A stretch of 64,000 nucleotides of DNA from Mycobacterium colombiense (lineage in GTDB: Bacteria > Actinomycetota > Actinomycetes > Mycobacteriales > Mycobacteriaceae), in assembly GCF_001672755.1 (NCBI RefSeq), contig NZ_LZKI01000010.1, positions 1 through 64,000 of the forward strand, read 5' to 3'. The number at the start of each line of letters is the position of its first letter. Positions within the stretch are counted from its first letter, which is position 1. Under the pieces are notes generated by a model, which made no database searches, had not been told where the DNA came from, and saw only the letters and a list, made by a program, of their open reading frames with translations. Below are positions 8,800 to 18,656 of the stretch, in pieces. The translations under genes and the position numbers were made by a program.

Positions 8800-9953
8800 C
8801 CGGCCCCACCGCGCTGGCCGATCAATGGCGGTCAGCCCGCCCGCCGATGGCCGGACTGCACCTGGACAACGCCGCCTGTTCGCGGCAGAGTCTGGCGGTG
8901 ATCGAGGCCGCCGCGCAGCACGCCCGCAACGAGTCCGAGCTCGGCGGCTATGTCGCGGCGGAGGCGGCCACACCGGTGCTCGACGCCGGACGCGTGGCAT
9001 TCGCCGCGCTGACCGGAATGGCCGATGCCGAGGTGGTTTTCACCACCGGCTCGCTGAACGCCCTGGATCTGTTGCTGGGCAGCTGGCCGGCAAAGCGCCG
9101 AACGGTGGCTTGCCTGCCCGGCGAATACGGACCCAACCTGGCGATGCTGGCCGCGCACGGATTCGACAGGCAGCTGCTGCCGACCCTGGAAGACGGCCGG
9201 GTCGCGCTGGACGACGCGGCGCTGGCGTTGCAAACCGATCCGCCCGACTTGGTGCATCTGACCGCGGTGGCCAGCCATTGCGGTGTGGTGCAACCGGTTT
9301 CGATGGTCGCCCAGCTCTGCCGGGAGCTGGGGCTGCCGCTGGTCGTCGACGCGGCCCAGGCGCTGGGCCAGGTGGACTGCGCGGTGGGCGCCGACGCGAC
9401 CTATTCCTCGTCGCGCAAGTGGATCGCCGGGCCGCGCGGTGTCGGGATGCTCGGGGTGCGCCGCGAGCTGATGGAAAGCCTGCGCCCACGGCTGGCCGCG
9501 CCGGACTGGGCCCGCAGAGACGGTTCGCCGACGGTGGCCGAACAGCTGGAATTCGGCGAGGCCAATGTCGCCGCGCGCGTGGGGTTTTCGCTGGCGCTGG
9601 GCGAGCATCTGGCGTACGGGCCGCAGGCGGTGTGTGCGCGGCTGGCCGAGGTGGGCGGCGTGAGCCGCACGGTGCTGGCCGATGTGGCCGCCTGGACGGT
9701 GATCGAAGAGGTCGAAGAACCCAGTGCCATAACCACTTTGGTGCCGAACGACGGCGCCGACCCGCAGGCGGTCCGCGACTGGCTGCTCGCCGAGCGGCGA
9801 ATCCTGACCACGTTCGCCGGCGTGCAGCGGGCGCCGCTGGAGCTGACGGAACCCGTGCTGCGGATCTCGCCGCACGTGGACACCACCGCCGAAGACCTGG
9901 AGACGTTCGCCGAGGCGCTCATCGCCGCCACGGCGGCGACCGCGACCAGCTAG
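8796..9953 (+). CDS. egtE: EgtE, PLP-dependent C-S lyase of ergothioneine synthesis
   Basis: A 385-residue class V aminotransferase-fold enzyme that cleaves the hercynylcysteine sulfoxide to give ergothioneine. The PLP lysine is Lys208 in [14 protein letters not shown], and [15 protein letters not shown] supplies the cofactor-ring aspartate. The GTG at 8796 overlaps the egtD stop by four bases; no ATG fits. It is the last gene of the operon, and its 3' end overlaps the convergent methyltransferase gene by four bases. Confidence 0.94.
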   Translation: MTGPTALADQWRSARPPMAGLHLDNAACSRQSLAVIEAAAQHARNESELGGYVAAEAATPVLDAGRVAFAALTGMADAEVVFTTGSLNALDLLLGSWPAKRRTVACLPGEYGPNLAMLAAHGFDRQLLPTLEDGRVALDDAALALQTDPPDLVHLTAVASHCGVVQPVSMVAQLCRELGLPLVVDAAQALGQVDCAVGADATYSSSRKWIAGPRGVGMLGVRRELMESLRPRLAAPDWARRDGSPTVAEQLEFGEANVAARVGFSLALGEHLAYGPQAVCARLAEVGGVSRTVLADVAAWTVIEEVEEPSAITTLVPNDGADPQAVRDWLLAERRILTTFAGVQRAPLELTEPVLRISPHVDTTAEDLETFAEALIAATAATATS

Positions 9954-10615
9954 CCGGCCTTGTGTGCGGTCAGCAGGTAGGCCGGCATCTTCATCCGGCC
10001 CTTCTCGTCGCGGTCGTGCTGCGGGCCGTCGGGGACCGGCGGAATGTTGGCGTGGATGTAGGCCGGCCGGATCTCGTCGATCTCCCAGTACTTGCTGACC
10101 GCCTCGCGCAGCTCGTCCTCGTCGACCTCGTTGGGCTTGCTTTCCCACTCGTCGGGGAAGGCGCCCTTGGCGAAGACCAGCACGAAGTAGCCGGCCCCCG
10201 GCGCCGCCGCGCGGTGTACCGAGTTGAGGTAGCCGTCGCGGCCCTCGATCGGCAACGAGTGGAACAGCGTGCTGTCGGCCACGGTGGAGAACCGTCCGTC
10301 GTAGCCGGTGAACGACGTGATGTCGGCCTGCACGAAGGTGGCCTTGGTCAGGCCGCGGTCGGCCGCGGCCTTGGTGGCCGCCGCGACGGCGGTGGGGGTG
10401 AGGTCGATGCCGACCACGGTGTAGCCCTGGGTGGCCAGGGTCAACGACAGCTCGGCGACTCCGCAGCCCGCGTCCAGCACGTCGCTGCGGAACTTGCCGG
10501 CCGCGATCAGGGCGGCCAGTTCGGGCTGCGGCTCACCGATGTTCCACGGCGGCGGGCCCTCGAACTCGCCCTGCTCGCGATACGCGCTGTCCCAGTCCAT
10601 GACTTGATCGGGCAC
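9950..10615 (-). CDS. Class I SAM-dependent methyltransferase (Rv3699-like)
   Basis: A 221-residue methyltransferase with motif [14 protein letters not shown], motif [10 protein letters not shown] and a post-motif FVQADITSF. The substrate is unknown. The GTG at 10615 was chosen because an AGGGAG site lies 9 bases upstream; the ATG at 10600 ([10 protein letters not shown]) is a plausible alternative and would lose only five residues. Its position after egtE matches Rv3699, but nothing in the sequence ties it to ergothioneine. Confidence 0.85.
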   Translation of the reverse strand: MPDQVMDWDSAYREQGEFEGPPPWNIGEPQPELAALIAAGKFRSDVLDAGCGVAELSLTLATQGYTVVGIDLTPTAVAAATKAAADRGLTKATFVQADITSFTGYDGRFSTVADSTLFHSLPIEGRDGYLNSVHRAAAPGAGYFVLVFAKGAFPDEWESKPNEVDEDELREAVSKYWEIDEIRPAYIHANIPPVPDGPQHDRDEKGRMKMPAYLLTAHKAG

Positions 10616-10641
10616 GGTTTCCAACTCCCTGTTTGCTGTTA

Positions 10642-10656
10642 CGCGCCGCTGGCGCG
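10642..10656. terminator. Short perfect hairpin between two minus-strand genes
   Basis: CGCGCC and GGCGCG (6 bp) flank a 3-base loop in the 217-base gap between the two minus-strand genes. It could end transcripts of the 10833-12308 gene. No U-tract is present. I see nothing else supportable in this gap. Confidence 0.35.
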
Positions 10657-10832
10657 AAGACGGGTATGCAGCGCAGCCATGCACCGGCAGCTCCGCGTGG
10701 TTGCGCTGTCAGCTCGGCACGTCGAGCCGCCAACCGCTTCAACAGTACTTCCGCGCGACGCGTCGCCGAGTTTGTGCCTGTCATGCCCATGACGTTGGTA
10801 AGCCGCGCTTGTCTGCGGCGAGCTACCCGCGG

Positions 10833-12308
10833 TCAGGACTCCCACGTGTGCACCGGCTCGTTGGCGTGCATGTGCTCGCAGTACCGGTGCAGCATCTCGG
10901 CCAGCGCCGCCGGCCTGCTCATGCCGCCGTCCTGCAGGGCCCGCACGGTGGACACCTGCCAGCTGGCGCCGTTGCGACCGGTCCGCGCCCGGCCCTCGAT
11001 GACCCCGAGGAACCGGTCGCGGACCTCGGCGTCGACACCCCAGCGCTGCAACCCCTCGTCGGCGATCGGCAGCAGGGTGTCGAGCACCAGTTCGCGCGCC
11101 GTCACCTCACCGAGCCCGGGCCAGCGCAGCCGGGCGTCGATGCCGTCCAGCGCGGCCGCCAGGAAATTGGCTTCCGCCACACCGAAATCCATGGCGGTCC
11201 ACAACGGTTTGTCCGCTTCGGACAAGCTGCGCAGCATGCCGTAGAAGAAGGCCGAATTCGCCAGCATGTCAATGACGGTCGGCCCGGCCGGCAATACCCG
11301 GTTCTCCAGCCTCAGATGGGGACGACCGTCGACCACGTCGTACACCGGACGGTTCCACCGGTAGACGGTGCCGTTGTGCAGCCGCAATTCGGCAAGGTGC
11401 GGGATGCGCCCGGCGGCCAGCTCGGCGACCGGATCTTCGTCGGACACCTCGGGCAGCAGGAATTCGAAGAAGCGGATGTTCTCTTGGTACAGGTCGAGGA
11501 CCGAGCTGATCCACTGTTCGCCGAACCACACCCGCGGCCGCACGCCTTGGGATTTCAGCTCATCGGATCTGGTGTCGGTGGACTGCGCGAACAGCTCGAT
11601 ACGGGTTTCCGCCCACAGCCGGTGGCCGAAGAAGAACGGCGAGTTGGCGCCCAGCGCCAACTGCGGGCCGGCCACGATCTGCGCCGCATTCCAGTTGGCG
11701 GCGAAGGTCTCCGGATCCAGCTGCAGATGCAATTGCATGCTGGTGCAAGCGGATTCGGGTGCGATCGTCGAGGTGTGCCAGCTCAGCGGCTCGGGTCCGG
11801 AAATGTTGATGTGGATGTCTTCGCCGCGGGAGGTGAAGATCGATTCGTTGAGCGCGGCGTATCGCTTCGATTCGCTCATCCAGCCGTGCTCCAGGTGTTC
11901 GGCCATCAGTGTGGGCAGGATGCCGATCATGACGATGTGGGCACCGCCTGCGGCGCCGGCTTTGTTCTCGGCCTCGTTCAGGCTGGCCCGCACCTCGGTC
12001 TCGAGATCCAGGCCGGTGTGCCCGGGCAGTGCGTGCGGCGGAACGTTGAATTCAATGTTGTAGGCGCCCAATTCGACCTGGTACGCCGGATCGCCGATCG
12101 CGTCCAGCACGTGGCGATTGGACATCGCCGGCTGGTAGTCGGCGTCGACCAGGTTGCACTCGATCTCCATGCCGGTCAGCGGCTGCTCGGAATCGAAGTC
12201 TGACTGGGCGAGCATCCTCTCGAAGGCGTCCAGACACAGCTGTATCTTGCGCCGGTATTCCCGTCGGTGTGCGCTGTCGTACGTGGTGCGCTTGACCTCT
12301 TCGCCCAC
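10833..12308 (-). CDS. Glutamate-cysteine ligase family protein (Rv3698-like)
   Basis: A 491-residue protein with the GCS2-type fold: MEIECNLVDADY near the N-terminus (metal/ATP-binding glutamates), VELGAYNIEFNVPP, GEDIHINISG, STIAPESACTSMQLHLQ and LRLENRVLPAGPTVID. It is related to, but distinct from, EgtA, and no reaction has been assigned that I know of. Because egtA makes gamma-glutamylcysteine a few kilobases away, a role with another amine or amino acid is more likely than simple redundancy; that is inference. The start is GTG 12308 and divergent from glpK (128-base gap to the glpK start). Confidence 0.8.
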   Translation of the reverse strand: MGEEVKRTTYDSAHRREYRRKIQLCLDAFERMLAQSDFDSEQPLTGMEIECNLVDADYQPAMSNRHVLDAIGDPAYQVELGAYNIEFNVPPHALPGHTGLDLETEVRASLNEAENKAGAAGGAHIVMIGILPTLMAEHLEHGWMSESKRYAALNESIFTSRGEDIHINISGPEPLSWHTSTIAPESACTSMQLHLQLDPETFAANWNAAQIVAGPQLALGANSPFFFGHRLWAETRIELFAQSTDTRSDELKSQGVRPRVWFGEQWISSVLDLYQENIRFFEFLLPEVSDEDPVAELAAGRIPHLAELRLHNGTVYRWNRPVYDVVDGRPHLRLENRVLPAGPTVIDMLANSAFFYGMLRSLSEADKPLWTAMDFGVAEANFLAAALDGIDARLRWPGLGEVTARELVLDTLLPIADEGLQRWGVDAEVRDRFLGVIEGRARTGRNGASWQVSTVRALQDGGMSRPAALAEMLHRYCEHMHANEPVHTWES

Positions 12309-12424
12309 ACCGCAGATGCAACAGGGTTAACGCCAGTTACGCAAGCTTTCACGAGTCGCAGTTGTGGCCCCGTCCGCCGGGCGGGTAGACCATGATGGAC
12401 TTTTGCCGCAAATGTGTCACGGGT

Positions 12425-12430
12425 GGAGGA
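12425..12430 (+). promoter_or_regulatory. Ribosome-binding site deciding the glpK start
   Basis: GGAGGA lies 6 bases before TTG 12437, an ideal position. The two in-frame ATGs at 12392 and 12395 have no such site, which favours the TTG. Confidence 0.6.
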
Positions 12431-12436
12431 GAGCAG

Positions 12437-13963
12437 TTGGCCGAGTTCGCCGAATTCGTCGCCGCGATCGACCAGGGGACCACCAGCACTCGCTGCATGA
12501 TCTTCGATCACGAGGGTGCCGAGGTGGCACGTCATCAACTCGAGCACGAACAGATCCTGCCCCGGGCCGGCTGGGTGGAGCACGATCCGGTCGAGATCTG
12601 GGAGCGCACCTCCTCGGTGCTGACGTCGGTGTTGAACCGGGCCAACCTGAGTACGAAAAACCTTGCTGCGCTCGGTATTACGAATCAGCGCGAGACGACT
12701 CTGGTGTGGAACCGCAAGACCGGGCGACCCTATTACAACGCGATCGTCTGGCAGGACACCCGCACCGACCGGATCGCGTCGGCGCTGGAACGCGATGGTC
12801 GCGGCGACGTGATCCGGCGCAAGGCGGGCCTGCCTCCGGCCACCTACTTCTCCGGCGCCAAGCTGCAGTGGATCCTGGAGAACGTCGACGGGGTGCGCGC
12901 GGCCGCCGACAACGGTGACGCCCTGTTCGGCACCGCCGACACCTGGGTGTTGTGGAACCTGACCGGGGGGCCGCGCGGCGGAGTACACGCCACCGACGTG
13001 ACCAACGCCAGCCGGACCATGCTGATGAACCTGGAGACCCTGGACTGGGACGACGAACTGTTGTCGATCTTCTCCATCCCTCGTGCAATGTTGCCGAAGA
13101 TCGGGCCGTCGTCGTCTCCGCGGCCCTACGGCGTGACGTCGGAGACCGGGCCGGCCGGCGGCGAGGTACCGATCACCGGGATGCTCGGCGACCAGCACGC
13201 GGCGATGGTGGGTCAGGTGTGTCTGTCCGAGGGGGAAGCCAAAAACACCTACGGCACCGGAAACTTCCTGCTGCTCAACACCGGTGAGACCATCGTGCGG
13301 TCAGACAACGGGTTGGTGACCACCGTCTGCTATCAGTTCGGGGACGCCAAACCCGTGTACGCGCTCGAGGGTTCGATCGCGGTGACCGGCGCGGCCGTGC
13401 AGTGGCTGCGCGATCAGCTGGGCATCATCAGCGGTGCCGCGCAAAGCGAATCGCTGGCACGACAGGTCGACGACAACGGCGGGGTCTATTTCGTTCCCGC
13501 GTTTTCCGGTTTGTTCGCGCCCTACTGGCGGTCCGATGCGCGCGGCGCGATCGTCGGCCTGTCCCGGTTCAACACCAACGCGCATCTGGCGCGCGCAACG
13601 CTGGAGGCGATCTGCTATCAGAGTCGCGACGTGGTGGACGCCATGGCGGCGGATTCCGGTGTGCGCCTTGAGGTTTTGAAGGTCGACGGCGGTATCACCG
13701 GTAACGACCTGTGCATGCAGATCCAGGCCGACGTGTTGGGCGTGGACGTCGTGCGCCCGGTGGTCGCGGAGACGACCGCGCTGGGCGCCGCCTACGCGGC
13801 AGGTCTGGCGGTGGGGTTCTGGGCCGATCCGGCCGACCTGCGCGCCAATTGGCAGGAGGGCAGGCGCTGGGCTCCGGCGTGGAACGACGAGCAGCGCGCC
13901 GCGGGTTATGCGGGGTGGCGCAAAGCCGTGCAGCGGACCCTGGATTGGGTCTCCGTAACCTGA
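12437..13963 (+). CDS. glpK: Glycerol kinase
   Basis: This 508-residue kinase phosphorylates glycerol to glycerol 3-phosphate, feeding glycolysis and phospholipid synthesis. Family signatures are [11 protein letters not shown] at the N-terminus (phosphate binding), [41 protein letters not shown], and [14 protein letters not shown]. The TTG start was preferred over ATG 12392, which would add 15 residues ([14 protein letters not shown]), because the codons before the TTG form the ribosome-binding site. Matches Rv3696c in order. A 10-base GTCACGTGAC palindrome lies just after the stop, between it and the convergent padR-like gene. Confidence 0.95.
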   Translation: MAEFAEFVAAIDQGTTSTRCMIFDHEGAEVARHQLEHEQILPRAGWVEHDPVEIWERTSSVLTSVLNRANLSTKNLAALGITNQRETTLVWNRKTGRPYYNAIVWQDTRTDRIASALERDGRGDVIRRKAGLPPATYFSGAKLQWILENVDGVRAAADNGDALFGTADTWVLWNLTGGPRGGVHATDVTNASRTMLMNLETLDWDDELLSIFSIPRAMLPKIGPSSSPRPYGVTSETGPAGGEVPITGMLGDQHAAMVGQVCLSEGEAKNTYGTGNFLLLNTGETIVRSDNGLVTTVCYQFGDAKPVYALEGSIAVTGAAVQWLRDQLGIISGAAQSESLARQVDDNGGVYFVPAFSGLFAPYWRSDARGAIVGLSRFNTNAHLARATLEAICYQSRDVVDAMAADSGVRLEVLKVDGGITGNDLCMQIQADVLGVDVVRPVVAETTALGAAYAAGLAVGFWADPADLRANWQEGRRWAPAWNDEQRAAGYAGWRKAVQRTLDWVSVT

Positions 13964-14005
13964 GGGTCACGTGACGCCGCCCGATCCGGGGCCCGCCGGA
14001 GGCAC

Positions 14006-14722
14006 TCAGTCTTCGCCGAGAATGCCGTAGATCTCACGCCGCGCATTGTTGAGGATGTCCACGATGCGCTGCTGCTGGTCGGCCGAAGCGGTGTGGGCGG
14101 ACTGCCCGACCGCGCCGAACAATTGGCCGACGGCCGCCCGCAGATTCATGTGACCCGGGTCGGCGCCTTCGGTGATCTCCTCCCACGGCGGGGTTTCGAT
14201 CTTCTCGGCCGCCGCGCGGCCCTGTTCGGTCAGCTCGAAACGCTTCTTGCTGCCGTCGGTTTCGCTCGCGGTGATCAGGCCTTCGTCGTCGAGCAGTTGC
14301 AGTGTCGGGTAGACCGAACCGGGGCTCGGCTTCCACAGTCCATTGCTGCGCTCGGCGATCTGGTGGATCATTTCGTAGCCGTGCATCGGCCGCTCGGCCA
14401 GCAGCGTCAGGATGGCCGCTCGCACGTCGCCGCGCTTGCCGCGACCCGGGCCGCCGCGGCGCCATCCGCCGCGCCGGCCACCGGGGCCGAAGCCGAAGCC
14501 CGGGCCGAAGCCGGGACCGAAGCCCGGGCCGAAACCTGGGCCGAATCCGAGCGGGCCGTCGTGGCCACCGGCGTGATCGCGCAGGTGCTCGCGGAAGTCC
14601 CGCCGGGCCTGGCGCCGTGCCTCGTGCAGGGCGCGCCGGTCAACCGGGCCGGAGCCGAAGCCGAATCCGATACCGGGCCGACCGGCGAATGGTCCTTCGG
14701 GGGGAGTGAATGGGTTGCTCAT
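14006..14722 (-). CDS. PadR-family transcriptional regulator with Gly/Phe-rich N-terminus
   Basis: A 238-residue protein. Residues 1 to about 95 are Gly/Phe/Pro/Arg-rich, with a GFGPGFGP repeat run. The PadR winged-helix domain follows: DVRAAILTLLAERPMHGYEMIHQI, then PSPGSVYPTLQLLDDEGLI and KRFELTEQGR. The helical C-terminus (DQQQRIVDILNNARREI) suits dimerisation. PadR proteins usually repress a neighbouring transporter or membrane gene, so the divergent membrane protein at 14917 is the obvious target. The start at 14722 is the first of the reading frame and keeps the repeats; the function of the repeat tail is unknown. Confidence 0.85.
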   Translation of the reverse strand: MSNPFTPPEGPFAGRPGIGFGFGSGPVDRRALHEARRQARRDFREHLRDHAGGHDGPLGFGPGFGPGFGPGFGPGFGFGPGGRRGGWRRGGPGRGKRGDVRAAILTLLAERPMHGYEMIHQIAERSNGLWKPSPGSVYPTLQLLDDEGLITASETDGSKKRFELTEQGRAAAEKIETPPWEEITEGADPGHMNLRAAVGQLFGAVGQSAHTASADQQQRIVDILNNARREIYGILGED

Positions 14723-14776
14723 TTTTCTGTCCTTACGTTTGGGGGTCGCGCACCGGTCGTGCGCTTCGAAACATCA

Positions 14777-14786
14777 CGATATATCG
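14777..14786. promoter_or_regulatory. AT-rich palindrome in the padR divergent region
   Basis: CGATATATCG is a perfect 10-base palindrome 55 bases upstream of the padR-like start. The surrounding 50 bases are unusually AT-rich for this genome. It is a candidate operator for autoregulation by the PadR-family protein. Confidence 0.4.
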
Positions 14787-14879
14787 AAAACTAACGCGAT
14801 GCAACGAGATATGTTGAATACCTGCATTAATTTGCCGCTGAGCTGCGCAAACCGGGTGATGCTCGTTCATGGCCGTACG

Positions 14880-14905
14880 GTTTGCATGCACCAGACGGCG
14901 GGTAG
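14880..14905 (+). promoter_or_regulatory. SigF-type promoter for the 14917 gene
   Basis: GTTT (14880-14883), 16 bases, then GGGTAG (14900-14905) fits the mycobacterial SigF consensus GTTT-N15-17-GGGTAT except for the last base. The expected transcription start is only a few bases before ATG 14917, giving an almost leaderless mRNA. Confidence 0.55.
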
Positions 14906-14916
14906 GAACTAGTGAG

Positions 14917-15306
14917 ATGAACGCTGACAACAACCTGAAGGTCGACGGCGGTCGCACGGGCGCGGCCGCATTCGGGCGGCCCGACGGTGCCCGGCGCCGC
15001 AACAGCTGGACGTGGATCAACTGGGGGCTGGCGCTGGCGACGGTGCCCGCGGCCGCGCTCGTGATGCTCTTCGCGCTCGGTGCCGTGATGAGCACCGACG
15101 GTTGCAGCGACCGCAGCTGTCCCAACCTGGGCCACGGTGGGATCGATTTCGGCGTCGCGTTCTACGGTGCGCCTGCGGTCGCGGTGGTCGTCATCGTCAT
15201 CTCGTTCTTCACCGCGAAGCGGCGCGGCGGCATCGCGGTACCGCTGTGCGGATGGGCGTTGCTGATCATCGACGTCGCCCTCATGGCGGCGAGCGTGGCC
15301 GGCTAG
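14917..15306 (+). CDS. Small membrane protein, function unknown
   Basis: A 129-residue protein with a charged N-terminus (about 28 residues) and three hydrophobic segments near residues 34-55, 75-93 and 104-127. A CSDRSCPNLG loop with two cysteines lies between the first two. I do not recognise a family. It is divergent from the PadR regulator, has a SigF-type promoter, and its stop overlaps that of the convergent RDD gene by three bases. It is probably a stress-induced membrane protein controlled by the regulator; the sequence alone does not prove this. Confidence 0.7.
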   Translation: MNADNNLKVDGGRTGAAAFGRPDGARRRNSWTWINWGLALATVPAAALVMLFALGAVMSTDGCSDRSCPNLGHGGIDFGVAFYGAPAVAVVVIVISFFTAKRRGGIAVPLCGWALLIIDVALMAASVAG

Positions 15307-16244
15307 TGCGGCACTGAGAATCCGTCCGGCGTACCGGGGTCTCCCGGACCGGGACCACCCGATCGGGGGTCAGGCCATCCGACGGATGATTGCGGCGCTG
15401 ACGGCACCGCGCCCGGCGGCGGGCTGGGCCAGCCCGGGGGGCCGTGGTACGCACCGCCGGGCGGTGGCCACGGCGTCGGCCCCATCGGTCCTGGCGCGGG
15501 CATGACCGGGCGCAGCCGGGCCAGCTCGCGCCGGTGCCGCTCGGCGAGGACGGCCGCGAGCACCAGCTCCGGTGGGGCGCCGGGCGGTGGTGGCGGCGCG
15601 ATGCGGGCCACCACGTCACCGGCGATCCGGTATCCCATCTGCAGGCGCAGCTGACGGTCGAGCTGCGTTGCCCTGGAAAGGAATTGGCGCGCCACCTCGG
15701 CCTGACCGGCCGACAGACCGGACAGCTGCAACGACGACGCCCACCATGCCAAGGAGGGCGGCATCATGGGCGGGGGCCCGAGCCGGGGTCCGCGTTCGTT
15801 GACCACCACGGTGCCGGCGAAGATGTCGCCGATCCGTTTGGCCTTCGGAGACAAGATGCTGCAGATAACGGCGGGACTACCGAACAGCATCCAGATCTCC
15901 ACCAGCCCCGCCAGGGCCCGAAACAGCGCCTGGCGGAAGCGTTCTGGGCCGCCGTCGTCGGACACCACACGCAGGCCCATCGCGATCTTGCCGACCGAGC
16001 GCCCCCGCGTGGCCGTTTCGAGAACCAAGGGATAGCCGACAATGACCAGCACCGTAAATATCAGCAGGATCGCGTTGGTCAGTGCGGTATCGAATTGAGT
16101 CAGGGTGGCCGCCCACAACATCAGGCCGAGCAGGTAGCCGATGACCATGACCACGATATCGATCAGCGCACTGAGCGTCCGCACCGGCAGCTGGGCGATC
16201 TGCACATCGAGCACCACAGCGTCCCCGGTCACCACCTCCGACAT
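15303..16244 (-). CDS. RDD-family membrane protein (Rv3695-like)
   Basis: A 313-residue protein. The N-terminal half is an RDD domain: VVLDVQIAQLPVRTLSALIDIVVM at the start, ETATRGRSVGKIAMGLRVVSDDGG in the middle and a following hydrophobic segment, with about three membrane spans. The C-terminal half (from residue ~165) is Pro/Gly/Trp-rich and probably cytoplasmic and disordered. ATG 16244 gives a length like Rv3695; the frame continues 14 codons upstream to 16286. It is divergent from the SpoIIM-like gene. Function unknown; RDD proteins are often linked to transport or cell-envelope stress. Confidence 0.82.
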   Translation of the reverse strand: MSEVVTGDAVVLDVQIAQLPVRTLSALIDIVVMVIGYLLGLMLWAATLTQFDTALTNAILLIFTVLVIVGYPLVLETATRGRSVGKIAMGLRVVSDDGGPERFRQALFRALAGLVEIWMLFGSPAVICSILSPKAKRIGDIFAGTVVVNERGPRLGPPPMMPPSLAWWASSLQLSGLSAGQAEVARQFLSRATQLDRQLRLQMGYRIAGDVVARIAPPPPPGAPPELVLAAVLAERHRRELARLRPVMPAPGPMGPTPWPPPGGAYHGPPGWPSPPPGAVPSAPQSSVGWPDPRSGGPGPGDPGTPDGFSVPH

Positions 16245-16321
16245 AACTTCGAACGGTACAGGCTGGGTGCGTGTGGCCGGCCGCACTTTGTCAGGCCGGC
16301 GGTGCGATTAGGCTGCCGAGG

Positions 16322-17314
16322 GTGGATGTCGATGCATTCGTGCTGGCCCATCGCCCGACCTGGGACCGCCTCGACCGATTGATCGGCCGGCGCCGGTCGC
16401 TGTCCGGCGCGGAAGTCGACGAACTCGTCGAGCTTTACCAGCGGGTCTCCACCCACCTGTCGATGCTGCGCTCGGCGTCGTCGGATTCCGTGCTGATCGG
16501 CCGGCTGTCGAGCCTGGTCGCGCGGGCCCGGTCGGCGGTGACCGGTGCCCACGCGCCACTGAGCAGTGCGTTCACCCGGTTCTGGACCGTCTCGTTTCCG
16601 GTCGTGGCCTACCGCACCTGGCGGTGGTGGCTGGCCACCGCGGCGGCGTTCTTCGCCGTGGTCGTGATCGTCGCGCTCTGGGTCGCCGGCAGCCCGGATG
16701 TGCAGTCCTCGCTCGGAACACCCAGCGACATCCAGCAATTGGTCAACCACGACGTGGAGTCGTACTACAGCGAACATCCCGCCGCGGCGTTCGCGCTGCA
16801 GATCTGGGTCAACAACTCCTGGGTTTCCGCGCAATGCATCGCATTGTCCGTGGTGCTGGGCGTGCCGATTCCCTTTGTGCTGTTCCAGAATGCCGCCAAC
16901 CTGGGCGTCATCGCCGGGCTGATGTTCCCGGCCGGCAAGGGTGCACTGCTGCTGGGTTTGCTTGTCCCGCACGGACTGCTGGAGCTCACGGCGGTATTCC
17001 TCTCGGGCGCAACGGGAATGCGGCTGGGCTGGTCGGTGATCTCGCCCGGGGACCGGCCCCGGGGCCAGGTGCTCGCCGAACAGGGCCGCGCCGTCGTCTC
17101 GGTCGCCGTGGGTCTGGTTGCGGTGCTGCTGGTTTCAGGGTTGATCGAAGCGCTCGTGACACCGTCGCCGTTGCCGACGTTCGTGCGGGTCGGAATCGGC
17201 GTCATCGCCGAGGTGGCGTTCTTGTCCTACATCGTCTACTTCGGCCGCCGCGGGGTGAAGGCCGGGGAAAGCGGCGACATGGCCGACGCGCCGGACTTCG
17301 TTCCGACTCGCTGA
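16322..17314 (+). CDS. Stage II sporulation protein M-like membrane protein (Rv3694c-like)
   Basis: A 330-residue DUF95/SpoIIM-family protein starting VDVDAFVLAHRPTWDRLDRLIG. The soluble helical N-terminus (about 100 residues) precedes at least five membrane spans, including the conserved FVLFQNAANLGVIAGL and PHGLLELTAVFLSGATGMRLGW segments. The GTG start gives exactly the length I recall for Rv3694c. It is divergent from the RDD gene, a common pairing with the MoxR/DUF58 cluster on its other side, suggesting a membrane-associated AAA-ATPase system. No sporulation role is implied. Confidence 0.85.
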   Translation: MDVDAFVLAHRPTWDRLDRLIGRRRSLSGAEVDELVELYQRVSTHLSMLRSASSDSVLIGRLSSLVARARSAVTGAHAPLSSAFTRFWTVSFPVVAYRTWRWWLATAAAFFAVVVIVALWVAGSPDVQSSLGTPSDIQQLVNHDVESYYSEHPAAAFALQIWVNNSWVSAQCIALSVVLGVPIPFVLFQNAANLGVIAGLMFPAGKGALLLGLLVPHGLLELTAVFLSGATGMRLGWSVISPGDRPRGQVLAEQGRAVVSVAVGLVAVLLVSGLIEALVTPSPLPTFVRVGIGVIAEVAFLSYIVYFGRRGVKAGESGDMADAPDFVPTR

Positions 17315-17333
17315 GCCGGGTGTCGCCGGCGGG

Positions 17334-18656
17334 CTACAGACGCCCGGTCGCCTTCATCGCCAGATAGTGATCGGCGAGGGCGGGTGCCAGTTCGGTGGGC
17401 GGGGCGTCGACGACCTCCACCCCGCTGCGGCGCAGCCGGGTGGCGATCGCGCCGCGGTCATTGCGGGATCGCTCGGCGGCCGCCGCGTCGTACACCGCCG
17501 CGGCGTCCGAGCGCCCCCCGGCCATTTGGTCGACGCGCGGATCGGAGACAGCCGCCACCAGCAGGTGATGCTTGGCCGACAGCTGCGGCAGCACGGGCAG
17601 CAGGCCCTCGTCAAGCGCGGCCGCGTTGAGATCGGTCAGCAGCACCACCAGGGACCGCCGGCGGGCGCGCAGCGCGATCGCGGAAGCCATTGCCCGCCAA
17701 TCTGATTCGACGAGGGTAGGTTGCAGGGGCGCCATCGCGTCGACCAGCTGGGCAAGCAGTTCGGTGCGCGAGGCGCCGAACACGCCGACTCGGCTCACCC
17801 GGTCGTGGGCGAGGAAGTCGACATGGTCGCCGGCCCGCGACGCCAGGGCCGCCAACAGCAGTGCGGCGTCCATCGACCAATCCAGCCGCGGCCAGCCCGC
17901 CGGATCGGACGCCGTCGGGTCGACACCGACCCGACCCGCCGCCGTGCGGCCCGTGTCGAGCACGATCACCACCCGCCGGTCGCGTTCGGGCCGCCAGGTG
18001 CGCACCACCACGTCGGCGCGACGCGCGGTGGCGCGCCAGTCGATCGAGCGCACGTCGTCGCCGACGACATACTCTCGCAGCGAGTCGAATTCGGTGCCCT
18101 GCCCGCGTACCAGCGTGGGCAGCAGGCCGTCGATCTCGCGGAGCTTGGCGAGCCGCGACGGCAGGTGCTTGCGGGCCAGGAACGGGGGCAGTACCCGCAG
18201 CTGTCCGGGCACCGGTCGCGAACCCTGCCGTCCCGCCAGCCCGAGCGGGCCGATCGATCGGGCGGTCACCACGGTCGCTCGCTGGTCGCCGCGGCGAACG
18301 GGCTGTAGCCGGGTCTGGACGTGCTGGTCTTGCCCGGCGGGGATGTCGACGGGATGAATGCGCGGCCGCGCCTGGGCGCTGGGCGGCCAGGCGTCGCGGA
18401 TCTGGCCGCGGAACCGGCGCGCGCCGTCGTTGTGGATCGACAGCCCGCACTCCACCTGCTGCCCGAGCCGCGCCGAGCGATCCGGGGAACGCACGTAGCG
18501 CAGTTTGGCCGTGCTGGCGGCAAGGACGATGTCGAAGGCCACCGCGATTGCCAGCGCCATCAGCAGGGCCGCGAAAGTGGTTGCCGGCCAAGGAGAAAGC
18601 GCGATAGGCAGGACGCAGATCAGTGCGACCAGCCCGGTGCGTCCGGTCAGGACCAC
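17334..18656 (-). CDS. DUF58 (vWA-like) protein of the MoxR cluster (Rv3693-like)
   Basis: A 440-residue protein with two N-terminal membrane helices (about 6-50), then the DUF58 signature REYVVGDDVRSIDWRATAR and a von Willebrand A-like region with VVIVLDTGRT (a MIDAS-like DxxRT variation). The GTG at 18656 shares one base with the stop codon of the MoxR gene, so the two are translationally coupled; the open frame upstream of it is accidental. DUF58 proteins act as partners of MoxR ATPases in metal insertion or protein maturation; the client here is unknown. Confidence 0.88.
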   Translation of the reverse strand: MVLTGRTGLVALICVLPIALSPWPATTFAALLMALAIAVAFDIVLAASTAKLRYVRSPDRSARLGQQVECGLSIHNDGARRFRGQIRDAWPPSAQARPRIHPVDIPAGQDQHVQTRLQPVRRGDQRATVVTARSIGPLGLAGRQGSRPVPGQLRVLPPFLARKHLPSRLAKLREIDGLLPTLVRGQGTEFDSLREYVVGDDVRSIDWRATARRADVVVRTWRPERDRRVVIVLDTGRTAAGRVGVDPTASDPAGWPRLDWSMDAALLLAALASRAGDHVDFLAHDRVSRVGVFGASRTELLAQLVDAMAPLQPTLVESDWRAMASAIALRARRRSLVVLLTDLNAAALDEGLLPVLPQLSAKHHLLVAAVSDPRVDQMAGGRSDAAAVYDAAAAERSRNDRGAIATRLRRSGVEVVDAPPTELAPALADHYLAMKATGRL

